Of a stretch of 35,044 bases of DNA, positions 16,178 through 25,016 are shown piece after piece; positions within the stretch are counted from its first letter, which is position 1; every line of letters starts with the position of its first letter. Position numbers and translations under genes: made by a program. Source of the stretch: Flavobacteriaceae bacterium (lineage in GTDB: Bacteria > Bacteroidota > Bacteroidia > Flavobacteriales > Flavobacteriaceae); NCBI GenBank assembly GCA_023264015.1, contig JALQTJ010000013.1, forward strand, positions 1 through 35,044, read 5' to 3'. A model generated the notes under the pieces. The model ran no database searches and was not told where the DNA came from. It worked only from the letters and a program-made list of their open reading frames with translations.

Positions 16178-19100
16178 ATGAGTAAGGGTCTCGACGATAT
16201 TTTACAGTTATTTTCTGAGGGAAAAACCTTTAAAGATCTTGTAGCTCAACTTTCCTCTAAAAAGGGCTTAACCGTAGACGGTCTTGTGGGTAGTGCCTTC
16301 GCTTTAAATAGCGCTGCGCTGCACCTACATCAAAACAAGTCTCAACTTATCATCGCTCAAGACAAAGAGCAAGCCGCCTATCTACAAAATGACTTGCAAC
16401 GCCTCTTACCCAAGAGCGAGATTTTATTTTATCCCGCTTCACATCGCCGTCCATATGAGATAGAAGAAGTTGATAATGCTAATGTTGTGCTAAGATCTGA
16501 GGTGATTCAGGCACTGCAACAAGCGAAACCCACTCCCTTGATGGTGGTCACCTACGCCGATGCTCTTTTAGAAAAGACCATCAGTAGTCAACAGTTCGAA
16601 CAGAAGCATCTCAGTCTCAGAGTGGCCGATAACCTCTCGCTTGATTTTTTGAATGAGACCCTTTTTGAGTATGCCTTTGAGCGCGTTGACTTCGTGAGCG
16701 AACCCGGTGATTTTTCGGTTCGTGGAGGTATCGTAGACGTCTACTCCTACGCTAATGATCTTCCGTTTCGCATAGAGTTTTTCGGAGATCAAATCGAAAG
16801 TATTCGAACCTTTGATCCGCAGACACAACTGTCAACGGCTTCGTTTGATCACATAGAATTAGTAGCAAATATTGATCGTTACGAATCGAGCGAGGTTAAA
16901 ACGCGTATTCCTTTTCTAGAACATTTCAATCCTGAAGAAACGCTGCTCATCACTCAAGAAAGAGCACTCATCAGCGAACAATTACAGCGTTTGTATAAGA
17001 AAGGAGAAAAACGCTTTAAAGAACTCAAAAGTCCTTTAAAGCATGCTGCACCTGAAGACTTGTTTTGTGACGGAGAAGCTTTTAACGCCTTATGTAGCGC
17101 CTTTGGCGGTTTTGATCACAGTGCGCAATCTACTGCAGCAATACGCTTTAATCAAAAACCTCAACCTGCTTTCAATAAACGCTTTGACCTGCTTTGGGAA
17201 GACCTTGATCAAAAGGCCTCAGCAGGATATCAAAACTACATTATGTGCTCCTCAGCGCATCAAGTAGAACGCTTTCACGAGATTCATGCTTCACACGACA
17301 ACGAGGTTGCATACAACGCCATCATTCTGGCCCTGCACGAAGGATTTATCGATACAGAACTCAAGCTTTCGTGCTATACCGATCATCAAATCTTTGAGCG
17401 CTATCACAAATTCAGCGTTAGAGGTTCTTCTTCAAAGAACCAAGGCCTATCTCTCAAAGAGCTGAATAATTTAGAGATCGGAGACTATGTTACACACATG
17501 GATCACGGTATCGGAAAGTTTGCTGGTCTTCAGAAAATCGAAGTAGAAGGCAAGTGGCAAGAGGCTATTAAGCTGATCTATGGAGATAGAGATATACTTT
17601 ATGTGAGTATTCATGCACTCCATAAAATCTCAAAATTCAACGGAAAGGATGGCGCCCCAGTAAAATTGTACAAACTTGGAAGCGGAGCCTGGAAGAAGGT
17701 CAAACACAAGACGAAAGAGCACGTCAAAAAGGTGGCCTTTGATCTTATAGAGGTCTACGCCAAAAGGAAGATGCGAAAAGGTTTCGCCTACGCCCCTGAC
17801 AGTTACTTGCAACATGAACTAGAGGCTTCGTTTATTTATGAAGACACCCCAGATCAAGAAAAAGCCACTCTTGAGATCAAGGCAGACATGGAAAGCGAGC
17901 GCCCAATGGATCGACTTGTTTGTGGTGATGTCGGATTTGGTAAAACAGAGGTAGCCATACGAGCGGCCTTCAAGGCTGTTGACAACGGCAAACAGGTAGC
18001 CGTACTCGTCCCCACAACCATCTTGGCCTTTCAACATGCCAATACGTTTCGCAAACGCCTTGAAAACCTGCCCGTCACGGTAGACTTTTTAAACCGATTC
18101 CGAACAGCAAAAGAAAAAAAAGAGGTACTCGAAAAACTAGAAAAAGGTCAAATTGACATCCTCATTGGTACGCATCAAATTGTCAATAAGGGGGTGAAGT
18201 TTAAAGACCTTGGCCTACTTATCGTTGATGAAGAACAGAAGTTCGGAGTGTCTGTAAAAGAAAAAATAAAATCTTTTAAAGCCGAAATAGATGTGCTCAC
18301 GCTAACGGCCACTCCTATACCACGTACACTTCAATTCAGCCTAATGGCCGCTAGAGACTTGTCGGTCATTAGTACCCCGCCTCCAAATCGCTATCCCATT
18401 GAGAGTAGGGTCGTTCGCTTCGATTTAGAAGTGATCAGAGACGCCATCCGTGAAGAGATAGAACGCTCTGGTCAGGTATATTTCATCCACAACCGAATAG
18501 AAAATATCAAAGAGGTAGCGGGTATGTTACAGCAGTTGGTGCCCGATGCACGAATTCGAACAGGTCACGGACAAATGGATGGCAATGCACTTGAAGAGTT
18601 AATGCTAGATTTCATCAACGGTGCCTTTGACGTCTTGGTCTCGACTACCATTGTAGAAAGTGGACTAGATATCCCCAATGCGAACACTATTCTCATTCAC
18701 AATGCACACACCTTCGGATTGAGTGACCTCCATCAGATGCGCGGACGTGTAGGTAGAACAAACAAAAAAGCCTTCTGCTACTTCATTACAGACAGCTTTG
18801 AAGCCCTCACTCCAGAGGCCAGAAAACGCATGGAAGCCTTAGCGCGCTATACCGAGCTCGGAAGCGGATTCCAAATTGCCATGAAAGACCTAGAGATTAG
18901 AGGTGCCGGAGACCTGTTGGGGGGTGCTCAAAGCGGATTTATCAATGAGATCGGATTTGATACCTATCAAAAAATAGTAGCTGAGGCCATAGAAGAACTG
19001 AAGCAGAATGAATTCAAATCACTCTACAAGGAAGAAGAAGAGGAAGACGAATCTCCTGTATATGTGAGTGAAGTGACCATCGACACCGACAGCGAACTGC

Positions 19101-19522
19101 TCTTTCCAGATCATTATATCAATGCCGTGACCGAGCGTCTTGCCTTGTACAGAGAACTCAGCGAACTGCACACACAAGAAGAACTATCGGCCTTTGAATC
19201 GCGTCTTATTGACCGTTTTGGTCCATTACCCGAGGAGGCTCAAGGTTTACTGCAGTCGATACTCCTTAAAGAACGCGCAAAAAGTCTTGGCCTCGAAAAG
19301 GTGGTTTATAAGCGTGAAACTCTTCTGGGATACTTTATTGCTGATGGTCAATCTTCGTTTTTTCAGAGCTCAGCCTTTCAAACCATTTTAAAGAAGTCTG
19401 CAACCCTTGATTGCCAACTCAAAGAAAAGACCACCAAAGCCGGACCAACGCTATTGATCCGCTTCGACAAAATTCCTTCAATGACCGCAGCCATTGAAGC
19501 CCTCGAATCTCTTAAAGAATAA
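16178..19522 (+). CDS. mfd: Transcription-repair coupling factor
   Basis: Removes RNA polymerase stalled at DNA damage and recruits UvrA. The 1114 aa follow the family order: a UvrB-like N-terminal region (about 1-330), the RNA-polymerase-interaction domain around residues 430-510 ([15 protein letters not shown]), a RecG-like motor with Walker A GDVGFGKT (583-590), DEEQ box (684-687), TATPIPRTL and QMRGRVGR, and the C-terminal D7 domain. The start is ATG 16178; TTG 16166 lies inside the promoter element. It follows the ligase-associated operon by 21 nt and ends 1 nt from the convergent gene. Confidence 0.96.
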   Translation: MSKGLDDILQLFSEGKTFKDLVAQLSSKKGLTVDGLVGSAFALNSAALHLHQNKSQLIIAQDKEQAAYLQNDLQRLLPKSEILFYPASHRRPYEIEEVDNANVVLRSEVIQALQQAKPTPLMVVTYADALLEKTISSQQFEQKHLSLRVADNLSLDFLNETLFEYAFERVDFVSEPGDFSVRGGIVDVYSYANDLPFRIEFFGDQIESIRTFDPQTQLSTASFDHIELVANIDRYESSEVKTRIPFLEHFNPEETLLITQERALISEQLQRLYKKGEKRFKELKSPLKHAAPEDLFCDGEAFNALCSAFGGFDHSAQSTAAIRFNQKPQPAFNKRFDLLWEDLDQKASAGYQNYIMCSSAHQVERFHEIHASHDNEVAYNAIILALHEGFIDTELKLSCYTDHQIFERYHKFSVRGSSSKNQGLSLKELNNLEIGDYVTHMDHGIGKFAGLQKIEVEGKWQEAIKLIYGDRDILYVSIHALHKISKFNGKDGAPVKLYKLGSGAWKKVKHKTKEHVKKVAFDLIEVYAKRKMRKGFAYAPDSYLQHELEASFIYEDTPDQEKATLEIKADMESERPMDRLVCGDVGFGKTEVAIRAAFKAVDNGKQVAVLVPTTILAFQHANTFRKRLENLPVTVDFLNRFRTAKEKKEVLEKLEKGQIDILIGTHQIVNKGVKFKDLGLLIVDEEQKFGVSVKEKIKSFKAEIDVLTLTATPIPRTLQFSLMAARDLSVISTPPPNRYPIESRVVRFDLEVIRDAIREEIERSGQVYFIHNRIENIKEVAGMLQQLVPDARIRTGHGQMDGNALEELMLDFINGAFDVLVSTTIVESGLDIPNANTILIHNAHTFGLSDLHQMRGRVGRTNKKAFCYFITDSFEALTPEARKRMEALARYTELGSGFQIAMKDLEIRGAGDLLGGAQSGFINEIGFDTYQKIVAEAIEELKQNEFKSLYKEEEEEDESPVYVSEVTIDTDSELLFPDHYINAVTERLALYRELSELHTQEELSAFESRLIDRFGPLPEEAQGLLQSILLKERAKSLGLEKVVYKRETLLGYFIADGQSSFFQSSAFQTILKKSATLDCQLKEKTTKAGPTLLIRFDKIPSMTAAIEALESLKE

Positions 19523-19523
19523 C

Positions 19524-20183
19524 CTATAAGGTTTTAAGCGCCTTAATTACCGTGAAAGCGCGATCGGCCTCAGGATCGTCGACGATGATGGTGAATTCAT
19601 TGGTGGTGGATATCACCTCGTGCAGCACGATACCCTCCCAAGCTAAGCGTTGAAATATGAAGTAATAAATGCCGGGGACCACGACATTTTCATTAGGCAG
19701 TCTTACCGTGACAGAGGCTAGATTCTTTACCTTTTGCGTAAGACGCTCGTGTTTAAAAAGCTCATCGATATAAGACTCTAATCGTTCACTCGTCACAATA
19801 TTGATCTCGTTGACTCCCCTTGAAGAAGTGTAAAACACATCAGGAGTACGGTGAATTTCACGCATCAACTCAGCCTGTTTTTCTAGAATCGATTCAGAGG
19901 TCAAAAAAGTATAATCCACTAGCGAAGAGCGAACCGTAATTTCGCCTATGTCTTTTAACACCTTAACAATTTTATGCGTTGCTCGAAATTCGAGATGCTC
20001 AGAAAGGCGTTTCAATGCCATGACGATCGCACCTTCGCGCACATCCTTGCCTAAGACCTCTTCGATCTCTGGTTTAATCTGACGTGAGAGAGAGGTTAGA
20101 TTGATGATGCCTTCTGCAAGAGCAGACTGTAAAAAGGGTTTTCTGTGAATGACGTTTTCAACTACAGAAGAGATCGTTTTCAT
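19524..20183 (-). CDS. ACT-domain-like protein, function unknown
   Basis: A 219-aa cytoplasmic protein (ATG 20183; TTG 20189 is also possible). Residues about 1-60 look like a small helical or winged domain (IKPEIEEVLGKDVREGAIVMALKRL), and the rest has ACT-like alternating strands and helices, closing with TTNEFTIIVDDPEADRAFTVIKAL. Similar short proteins in Bacteroidota are often labelled aspartate kinase from ACT similarity, but there is no kinase domain here. A role as an amino-acid sensor is inference. Its stop lies 1 nt from the mfd stop on the opposite strand. Confidence 0.75.
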   Translation of the reverse strand: MKTISSVVENVIHRKPFLQSALAEGIINLTSLSRQIKPEIEEVLGKDVREGAIVMALKRLSEHLEFRATHKIVKVLKDIGEITVRSSLVDYTFLTSESILEKQAELMREIHRTPDVFYTSSRGVNEINIVTSERLESYIDELFKHERLTQKVKNLASVTVRLPNENVVVPGIYYFIFQRLAWEGIVLHEVISTTNEFTIIVDDPEADRAFTVIKALKTL

Positions 20184-20229
20184 GGCCAATGAATATTATT
20201 CAACTAGTTGTTTTATTTAAAACATTTTG

Positions 20230-20583
20230 TCAAATATACATCGAAATGTCTTCATAATGCGCAATCTGCTCTGTTCCGTTTAAAGGCAAATGAATCAGTA
20301 TCAGATCTATACGCAATTCATCCACATCTTCTCTTTGCTTTATCACATAAGAACCAATCCCTAAAAGCCTTGCGTACTGGGCCCTAGAAAAACGCGCTGG
20401 ATCAAACAGCGCCGGCCTCCTTGTACTGGTTTTGACCTCCACAATAACGAGTGTTTTGCCATGCTTCATCACCAGATCGGCCTCCCAATGCCCTAATCGC
20501 CTATTTTGTTCTAAAGCCTTGTACCCTTTTTTCTCGAGAAAAGCCAAGGCCATTTGTTCCCCTTGAATTCCGATCGATTTCAC
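20230..20583 (-). CDS. YraN family (UPF0102) endonuclease-like protein
   Basis: A small protein of the restriction-endonuclease-like fold, 117 aa, start GTG 20583. Core residues fit the family: GYKALEQNRRLGHWEADLV, then the EVK of VIVEVKTSTRRP, matching the PD-(D/E)xK pattern. The role of this family is unclear; Holliday-junction-resolvase-like activity has been proposed. A -7 element ends 4 nt before the GTG, so the mRNA is probably leaderless. It is divergent from metG. Confidence 0.88.
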   Translation of the reverse strand: MKSIGIQGEQMALAFLEKKGYKALEQNRRLGHWEADLVMKHGKTLVIVEVKTSTRRPALFDPARFSRAQYARLLGIGSYVIKQREDVDELRIDLILIHLPLNGTEQIAHYEDISMYI

Positions 20584-20587
20584 GACA

Positions 20588-20595
20588 CAAACCTA
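20588..20595 (-). promoter_or_regulatory. -7 element for yraN-family gene
   Basis: TAGGTTTG on the minus strand fits TAnnTTTG, with only 4 nt to the GTG start. Transcription would begin at or within a base or two of the start codon. Confidence 0.5.
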
Positions 20596-20619
20596 TACCT
20601 CCCCCAAAGATTAAAAGGT

Positions 20620-20643
20620 TTTTAAAACGTCTATAAACGTTTA
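20620..20643. promoter_or_regulatory. 24-bp near-palindromic motif, copy A
   Basis: TTTTAAAACG, then TCTATAAA, then CGTTTA. The core is the inverted repeat AAACGT-N6-ACGTTT at 20625-20642. It matches copy B (24055-24078) at 20 of 24 positions. It lies between the divergent yraN-family gene and metG, over the expected -33 region of metG. A shared regulator site is inference. Confidence 0.55.
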
Positions 20644-20657
20644 GCCTAGTAAAATGG

Positions 20658-20665
20658 TATTTTTG
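20658..20665 (+). promoter_or_regulatory. -7 element for metG; decides its start
   Basis: TATTTTTG fits TAnnTTTG. It lies inside the ORF extension that begins at ATG 20654, so the real start is the next in-frame ATG, 20687, 21 nt downstream. Confidence 0.58.
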
Positions 20666-20686
20666 AGCTCCTCAAAGTCGATCAGA

Positions 20687-22747
20687 ATGAGCCAAAATAA
20701 GAGACGCATTACGATAACTGCAGCACTCCCCTACACCAATGGTCCGATACACATTGGCCACCTTGCAGGGGTATATGTTCCTGCTGATATCTATGCACGA
20801 TACCAGCGCCTAGAAGGAAACGATGTAGCCTTTATTTGCGGAAGTGACGAGCACGGAGTAGCTATCTCAATGAAGGCTAGAAAAGAGGAGACAACCCCTC
20901 AACAGATTATCGATACTTACGATGCGATCATTAGAAAGTCATTCGCTGATTTTGGAATTTCATTCGACAACTATTCGAGAACTTCAAGACAAGTTCATCA
21001 CGACACGGCCAGCAATTTTTTTACCACTCTTTATAAAAAAGGGGCCTTTGAAGAGCATACAAATCAGCAACTATACGACGCCGAAGCAGACCAGTTCTTA
21101 GCAGACCGTTTTGTCATAGGCACCTGTCCGCGCTGTCAAAACGAAGAGGCCTACGGCGACCAATGCGAGAAATGTGGTGCTTCTTTAAACGCTACTGATC
21201 TTATTAATCCGAAAAGTACTTTAACAGGAAGCATTCCAGTGATGAGAGAAACCACGCACTGGTACCTTCCATTAGATCGAAGTGAAGCATTTTTAAAATC
21301 CTGGATTTTAGAGGGGCATAAAAGCGATTGGAAGCCCAACGTTTATGGTCAGTGCAAGTCTTGGATCGACGATGGTTTGAAACCAAGGGCAGTAACGCGT
21401 GATTTAGATTGGGGAATCGATGTTCCATTAGAAGAAGCAGCAGGCAAAAAACTTTACGTATGGTTCGAAGCGCCTATCGGTTATGTTTCATCTACAATTG
21501 AATGGGCCAAAGAAAAAGGTATAGATTGGGAACCGTACTGGAAGGACGAAAACACCGAATTAGTACACTTCATCGGAAAGGATAACATCGTTTTTCACTG
21601 TATCATATTTCCGGCCATACTCAAAGAACACGGCGGATACATTCTCCCTAAAAATGTACCCGCAAATGAATTCTTAAACCTTGAAGGGCAAAAGCTTTCC
21701 ACTTCAAAAAACTGGGCCGTATGGCTACACGAATACCTTGAAGACTTCAGCGATATGCAAGATGCTTTGCGCTATGTTTTAACCATTAACGCTCCAGAAA
21801 CCAAGGATAATGATTTTACCTGGAATGATTTTCAGGCACGCGTGAATAACGAACTTGTTGCCGTTTACGGGAATTTTGTGAATCGCGTGGTGGTACTCAC
21901 GCAAAAATACTACGAAGGTCAGGTGCCCCAACCCGAAGCCTTCTCTGCCGAAGACCTTACCCTGTTAGAAGAAATAAAAAATTTACCTAGCCAACTCGCA
22001 CAGGCATTTGAGCATTATAGATTCCGAGAATCTGCTCAAATTTTCATGGGTCTCGCAAGAAGCGGAAATAAATACTTAGCCGACCAAGAGCCTTGGAAGC
22101 TTATCAAAACTGAGCCTTCACGAGTTCAAACCATTTTATATGTCGCACTTCAGGTGGCAGCCGCTTTAGCTCATCTTGGCGAACCTCTTCTGCCGCATAG
22201 CTCTAAAAAACTAAAAGAAATGCTGAATCTCAAAGTAGACACACGCTCCTTTGACTCTATTTCAGCAGCTAACGAGCTTATCGCCCCTAACCATCAACTC
22301 GGAACTTCTCAGCTTCTGTTTAGAAAAATTGAAGACGCCGAGATTGAGAAGCAACTAGAAAAGCTTCGCTCTACTGACACATCCCCTTCTACAAATCAAC
22401 AAACACATCCTCCCGTGAAAGAACTTATAAATTTTGATCAGTTCAGTGCCTTGGATTTAAGAGTTGGAACAATCGTTTCGGCTGAAAAAATGCCCAAAGC
22501 AGATAAGCTTCTCGTGCTCAAGGTTGACCTAGGCTTTGAAGAAAGAACCATTGTTTCAGGTATCGCAGAATTCTTTGATCCTGCGGCCATTGTCGGACAA
22601 CAAGTTAGTGTCGTTGTTAACCTTGCACCAAGAAAATTAAGAGGTGTTGAAAGCCAAGGAATGATTCTAATGGCTACCCGTGCTGACGGTCAACTTGAAT
22701 TCATGGCACCTGAGAATCAAACCGAAAACGGGAGTCTTATTTCATAG
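20687..22747 (+). CDS. metG: Methionyl-tRNA synthetase
   Basis: Class I synthetase charging initiator and elongator tRNA-Met. The 686 aa show HIGH at 22-25 (NGPIHIGHLAG), the zinc knuckle CPRCQNEEAYGDQCEKCG, and the KMSKS-type loop as KLSTS at 336-340. A C-terminal Trbp111-like dimerisation and tRNA-binding domain spans about the last 110 residues (FSALDLRVGTIVSAEKMPKA). The 20654 start would add 11 residues but is ruled against by the promoter element. The next gene begins immediately after its stop. Confidence 0.96.
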   Translation: MSQNKRRITITAALPYTNGPIHIGHLAGVYVPADIYARYQRLEGNDVAFICGSDEHGVAISMKARKEETTPQQIIDTYDAIIRKSFADFGISFDNYSRTSRQVHHDTASNFFTTLYKKGAFEEHTNQQLYDAEADQFLADRFVIGTCPRCQNEEAYGDQCEKCGASLNATDLINPKSTLTGSIPVMRETTHWYLPLDRSEAFLKSWILEGHKSDWKPNVYGQCKSWIDDGLKPRAVTRDLDWGIDVPLEEAAGKKLYVWFEAPIGYVSSTIEWAKEKGIDWEPYWKDENTELVHFIGKDNIVFHCIIFPAILKEHGGYILPKNVPANEFLNLEGQKLSTSKNWAVWLHEYLEDFSDMQDALRYVLTINAPETKDNDFTWNDFQARVNNELVAVYGNFVNRVVVLTQKYYEGQVPQPEAFSAEDLTLLEEIKNLPSQLAQAFEHYRFRESAQIFMGLARSGNKYLADQEPWKLIKTEPSRVQTILYVALQVAAALAHLGEPLLPHSSKKLKEMLNLKVDTRSFDSISAANELIAPNHQLGTSQLLFRKIEDAEIEKQLEKLRSTDTSPSTNQQTHPPVKELINFDQFSALDLRVGTIVSAEKMPKADKLLVLKVDLGFEERTIVSGIAEFFDPAAIVGQQVSVVVNLAPRKLRGVESQGMILMATRADGQLEFMAPENQTENGSLIS

Positions 22748-23650
22748 ATGATCTTCATTGCGTCAGACCCTTCTTTCGCTCACCCTCTTCCAGAAGGCCA
22801 TAGGTTTCCAATGCTCAAATACGAGCTATTGCCTCGGCAACTTTTACACGAAGGAACATGCACCGCAGAACAATTTTTTAGTCCTGACCTTATCGATTTA
22901 AGTCATGTACTGAAAACTCATGACGAGGCCTATGTGCAACGACTTCTCACAGAAGAATTAGACCCGAAAGAGGTGCGCAAGATTGGATTTCCGCTGAGCA
23001 CAGCCCTGGTTGACCGTGAACTTCGAATCGCCCAGGGAACCATAGACGGGGCATTGAAGGCCATCGAATACGGGGTGGCACTCAATATAGCGGGTGGCAC
23101 TCACCACGCATATCCCGATAGAGGTGAAGCCTTTTGTTTGCTCAATGATCAGGCCATCGCGGCAAACTACCTTTTAAATCACACCTCAACTGAGCGCATA
23201 CTGATCGTCGACTTAGATGTACACCAGGGGAACGGAACAGCAGTTATTTTTCAAGATAAGCCCGAGGTCTTTACGTTTTCAATGCATGGGAAAGCCAACT
23301 ACCCCTTTAAAAAAGAAGCGTCAGATCTCGATATTGAATTGGAGCGTGGTACCGATGACCGCACTTATCTTCAGCTGTTACAAGAGCAACTTGAAACCCT
23401 ATTTGAACGTATACATCCAGACTTTGTATTCTACCTCAGCGGGGTTGACATTTTGGCCACCGATAAGTTAGGTACGCTTGGCTTAACGCTAGAAGGCTGT
23501 AAAAAAAGAGACGCCCTTGTCTTTCAAATGGCTTATGACAGAGGCGTCCCTATTCAATGTTCAATGGGCGGAGGATACTCGAAAGACATACGCGTCATTG
23601 TAGAAGCGCACGCGAATACCTATAGAATCGCCCACAGTATTTACAGCTAA
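22748..23650 (+). CDS. Histone-deacetylase-family hydrolase
   Basis: A zinc hydrolase of the class I/AcuC-like histone deacetylase superfamily, 300 aa. It starts with FAHPLPEGHRFPMLKYELL and carries AGGTHHAYPDRGEAFCLLND (active-site His pair) and IVDLDVHQGNGTA (zinc ligands Asp and His), plus YLSGVDILATDKLG further on. Bacterial members deacetylate acetyl-lysine proteins, polyamines or other small amides; the substrate here is unknown. ATG 22748 abuts the metG TAG with no spacer. Its TAA overlaps the convergent ssb stop. Confidence 0.9.
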   Translation: MIFIASDPSFAHPLPEGHRFPMLKYELLPRQLLHEGTCTAEQFFSPDLIDLSHVLKTHDEAYVQRLLTEELDPKEVRKIGFPLSTALVDRELRIAQGTIDGALKAIEYGVALNIAGGTHHAYPDRGEAFCLLNDQAIAANYLLNHTSTERILIVDLDVHQGNGTAVIFQDKPEVFTFSMHGKANYPFKKEASDLDIELERGTDDRTYLQLLQEQLETLFERIHPDFVFYLSGVDILATDKLGTLGLTLEGCKKRDALVFQMAYDRGVPIQCSMGGGYSKDIRVIVEAHANTYRIAHSIYS

Positions 23651-24006
23651 ACGAGCTCTTCTATTTTTGCCTCAGGCTTCCCCAAGAGTAATAACTCGGC
23701 GCATTTGATTTCTGTAATGTACTTTTTAACGCCTGCAGCATCTTCATAAGAGCGTGTTTGAATCCTACCCGAAACGGCTACCTCTCGACCGGTTTGAACG
23801 AATTTTTCAACGACTTCTGCTTGACGGTCCCATGCAATAATAGTATGCCACTGGGTGTCTACCACGCGCTCGCCAGAAGCATCGGTATAGGTTTCGTTAG
23901 TTGCCAAACTAAACTTAGCCCTTTTCTTACCGCTTTCTAGGTCCATGATTTCAGGTTCATTGCCAACATACCCGATTAACTGTGCTTGATTTCTTAATGC
24001 ATTCAT
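23647..24006 (-). CDS. ssb: Short single-strand DNA-binding protein without acidic tail
   Basis: An OB-fold SSB of 119 aa: LIGYVGNEPEIMDLESGKKRAKFSLATNE, then DTQWHTIIAWDRQAEVVEKFVQTGREVAVSGRI and TRSYEDAAGVKKYITEI. It stops right after the OB fold at KIEELV and lacks the linker and the DDDIPF-like tip that recruits partner proteins in standard SSB. It is therefore likely a paralogue rather than the replication SSB. Its TAG is nested with the TAA of the convergent gene in CTAA. A weak -7 (TTAATTTG, 24024-24031) lies upstream. Confidence 0.9.
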   Translation of the reverse strand: MNALRNQAQLIGYVGNEPEIMDLESGKKRAKFSLATNETYTDASGERVVDTQWHTIIAWDRQAEVVEKFVQTGREVAVSGRIQTRSYEDAAGVKKYITEIKCAELLLLGKPEAKIEELV

Positions 24007-24054
24007 ATGATTTGATTTTGGGCCAAATTAAATAGCTCGACAACCGTCAACCGC

Positions 24055-24078
24055 TTTTAAAACGAATACAATCGTTTA
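24055..24078. promoter_or_regulatory. 24-bp near-palindromic motif, copy B
   Basis: TTTTAAAACG, then AATACAAT, then CGTTTA, with inverted repeat AAACGA-N6-TCGTTT at 24060-24077. It matches copy A (20620-20643) at 20 of 24 positions. It lies between the divergent ssb and Zn-ribbon genes. Confidence 0.55.
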
Positions 24079-24082
24079 TAAG

Positions 24083-24100
24083 CGTTTAGCACACTAAACG
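24083..24100. promoter_or_regulatory. Perfect small palindrome beside motif copy B
   Basis: CGTTTAG, loop CACA, CTAAACG. It repeats the CGTTTA half-site of the neighbouring motif, so it may be a further operator half-site or a short RNA hairpin in the leader of the Zn-ribbon gene. Confidence 0.4.
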
Positions 24101-24155
24101 CCCTACTGCATGCTTCTTTCAGCCCTAGAGTTGAAATTGCTCACAAAACCACATC

Positions 24156-24578
24156 ATGAAGCGCAGCTGTATACAATGCGACGAACCATTATACGGCAGA
24201 AGCGATCAACGCTTTTGCAGTACTTCTTGCCGCAGTCACTATCACAATCACAAAAGAGAAATTGAAAACAAGACCTTTTATGCCGCCCATAAACATCTTA
24301 TCACAAACTATAAAATGCTTACAAAGATCCTTGAACAACATCCGCATATTGCCAGTATCAACCAACTCGTACGTTTTGGATTCGTAGCTTCAAAAATTAC
24401 AGAGATAGAACTTGAAGGGCCTAATGCACGTCCACTATTTTACCTGTACGATATCGGTTACAGATACCTAGATCAAAAACATATTGAGGTATTCAAGTGT
24501 TCTAAAGATCGCTCATGGCATTCCAATAGGCAATTAAGGCCTGATTGGTTTGATTCACTTCAGAAAGCGCCCCTTTGA
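24156..24578 (+). CDS. Zn-ribbon protein of a Bacteroidota-type family, unknown function
   Basis: A 140-aa protein with an N-terminal zinc ribbon of two CxxC/CxxxC pairs (CIQCDEPLYGRSDQRFCSTSC, residues 5-25), then a His/Lys-rich helix. A C-terminal part (LVRFGFVASKITEIE ... FYLYDIGYRYLD) resembles a small protein family common in Flavobacteriia. It is cytoplasmic, with no signal sequence. The Zn ribbon suggests nucleic-acid or protein binding, and the divergent partner is ssb, but no function can be assigned. The last 77 nt overlap the convergent lipoprotein gene. Confidence 0.75.
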   Translation: MKRSCIQCDEPLYGRSDQRFCSTSCRSHYHNHKREIENKTFYAAHKHLITNYKMLTKILEQHPHIASINQLVRFGFVASKITEIELEGPNARPLFYLYDIGYRYLDQKHIEVFKCSKDRSWHSNRQLRPDWFDSLQKAPL

Positions 24579-24954
24579 CATTATCGTTTTCTTCGAGTGC
24601 ACCCTTGAGCTGTAAAAGATAGGTCCGGAGCAGTTTCAAACGACTTTTTAATCCGCGGTTGGTCCATACTTCGGGTTCAGCTCGCGCCTCTAACTCTTGA
24701 ATCTTAAGTGCAATGCTGTTCAGTTGCTCGACGAGTTCTTCGGGCGAGGTGAATCCTGAAAGGGCCTCTAATTCTTGCTGAAGAGAACGCATCGGAAAGT
24801 TTTGTTCAGACAACGTATCTATGACCTCTTCGGTACGTTCAAAACCTAGTTCGTAAGAATTTTCAGCTACAGCTTTTTGCACTGGTTTTGGAGCAGAAAC
24901 TGAGGTACACGAAGCAAAACCGAATAGGATAAGAACAGAAAAAAACTCTTTCAT
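24502..24954 (-). CDS. Predicted lipoprotein, function unknown
   Basis: A 150-aa protein with a lipoprotein signal: a short charged start, a hydrophobic stretch and the lipobox FASC, giving a mature Cys at residue 16. The rest is helical and charged with heptad-like spacing (LQQELEALSGF ... LVEQLNSIALKIQELEARAE), consistent with a coiled coil. I do not recognise the family. A near-consensus -7 (TAATTTCG, 24960-24967) ends 5 nt before the ATG. Its 3' 77 nt lie antisense to the Zn-ribbon gene. Confidence 0.7.
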   Translation of the reverse strand: MKEFFSVLILFGFASCTSVSAPKPVQKAVAENSYELGFERTEEVIDTLSEQNFPMRSLQQELEALSGFTSPEELVEQLNSIALKIQELEARAEPEVWTNRGLKSRLKLLRTYLLQLKGALEENDNVKGALSEVNQTNQALIAYWNAMSDL

Positions 24955-24983
24955 AGGAACGAAATTACGACAATCTAAAAGAG

Positions 24984-24991
24984 TATTTTTG
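24984..24991 (+). promoter_or_regulatory. -7 element for threonine dehydrogenase
   Basis: TATTTTTG fits TAnnTTTG and lies 25 nt before the ATG at 25017, in the divergent spacer with the lipoprotein gene. Confidence 0.55.
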
Positions 24992-25016
24992 GTGCGTTAA
25001 AAGGTTTAAGTCTCAT

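Noticed and set aside
21692-21706. KLSTS instead of KMSKS in MetG as a damaged active site
   Set aside because: KxSxS variation is tolerated in this class, and the rest of the protein is intact.
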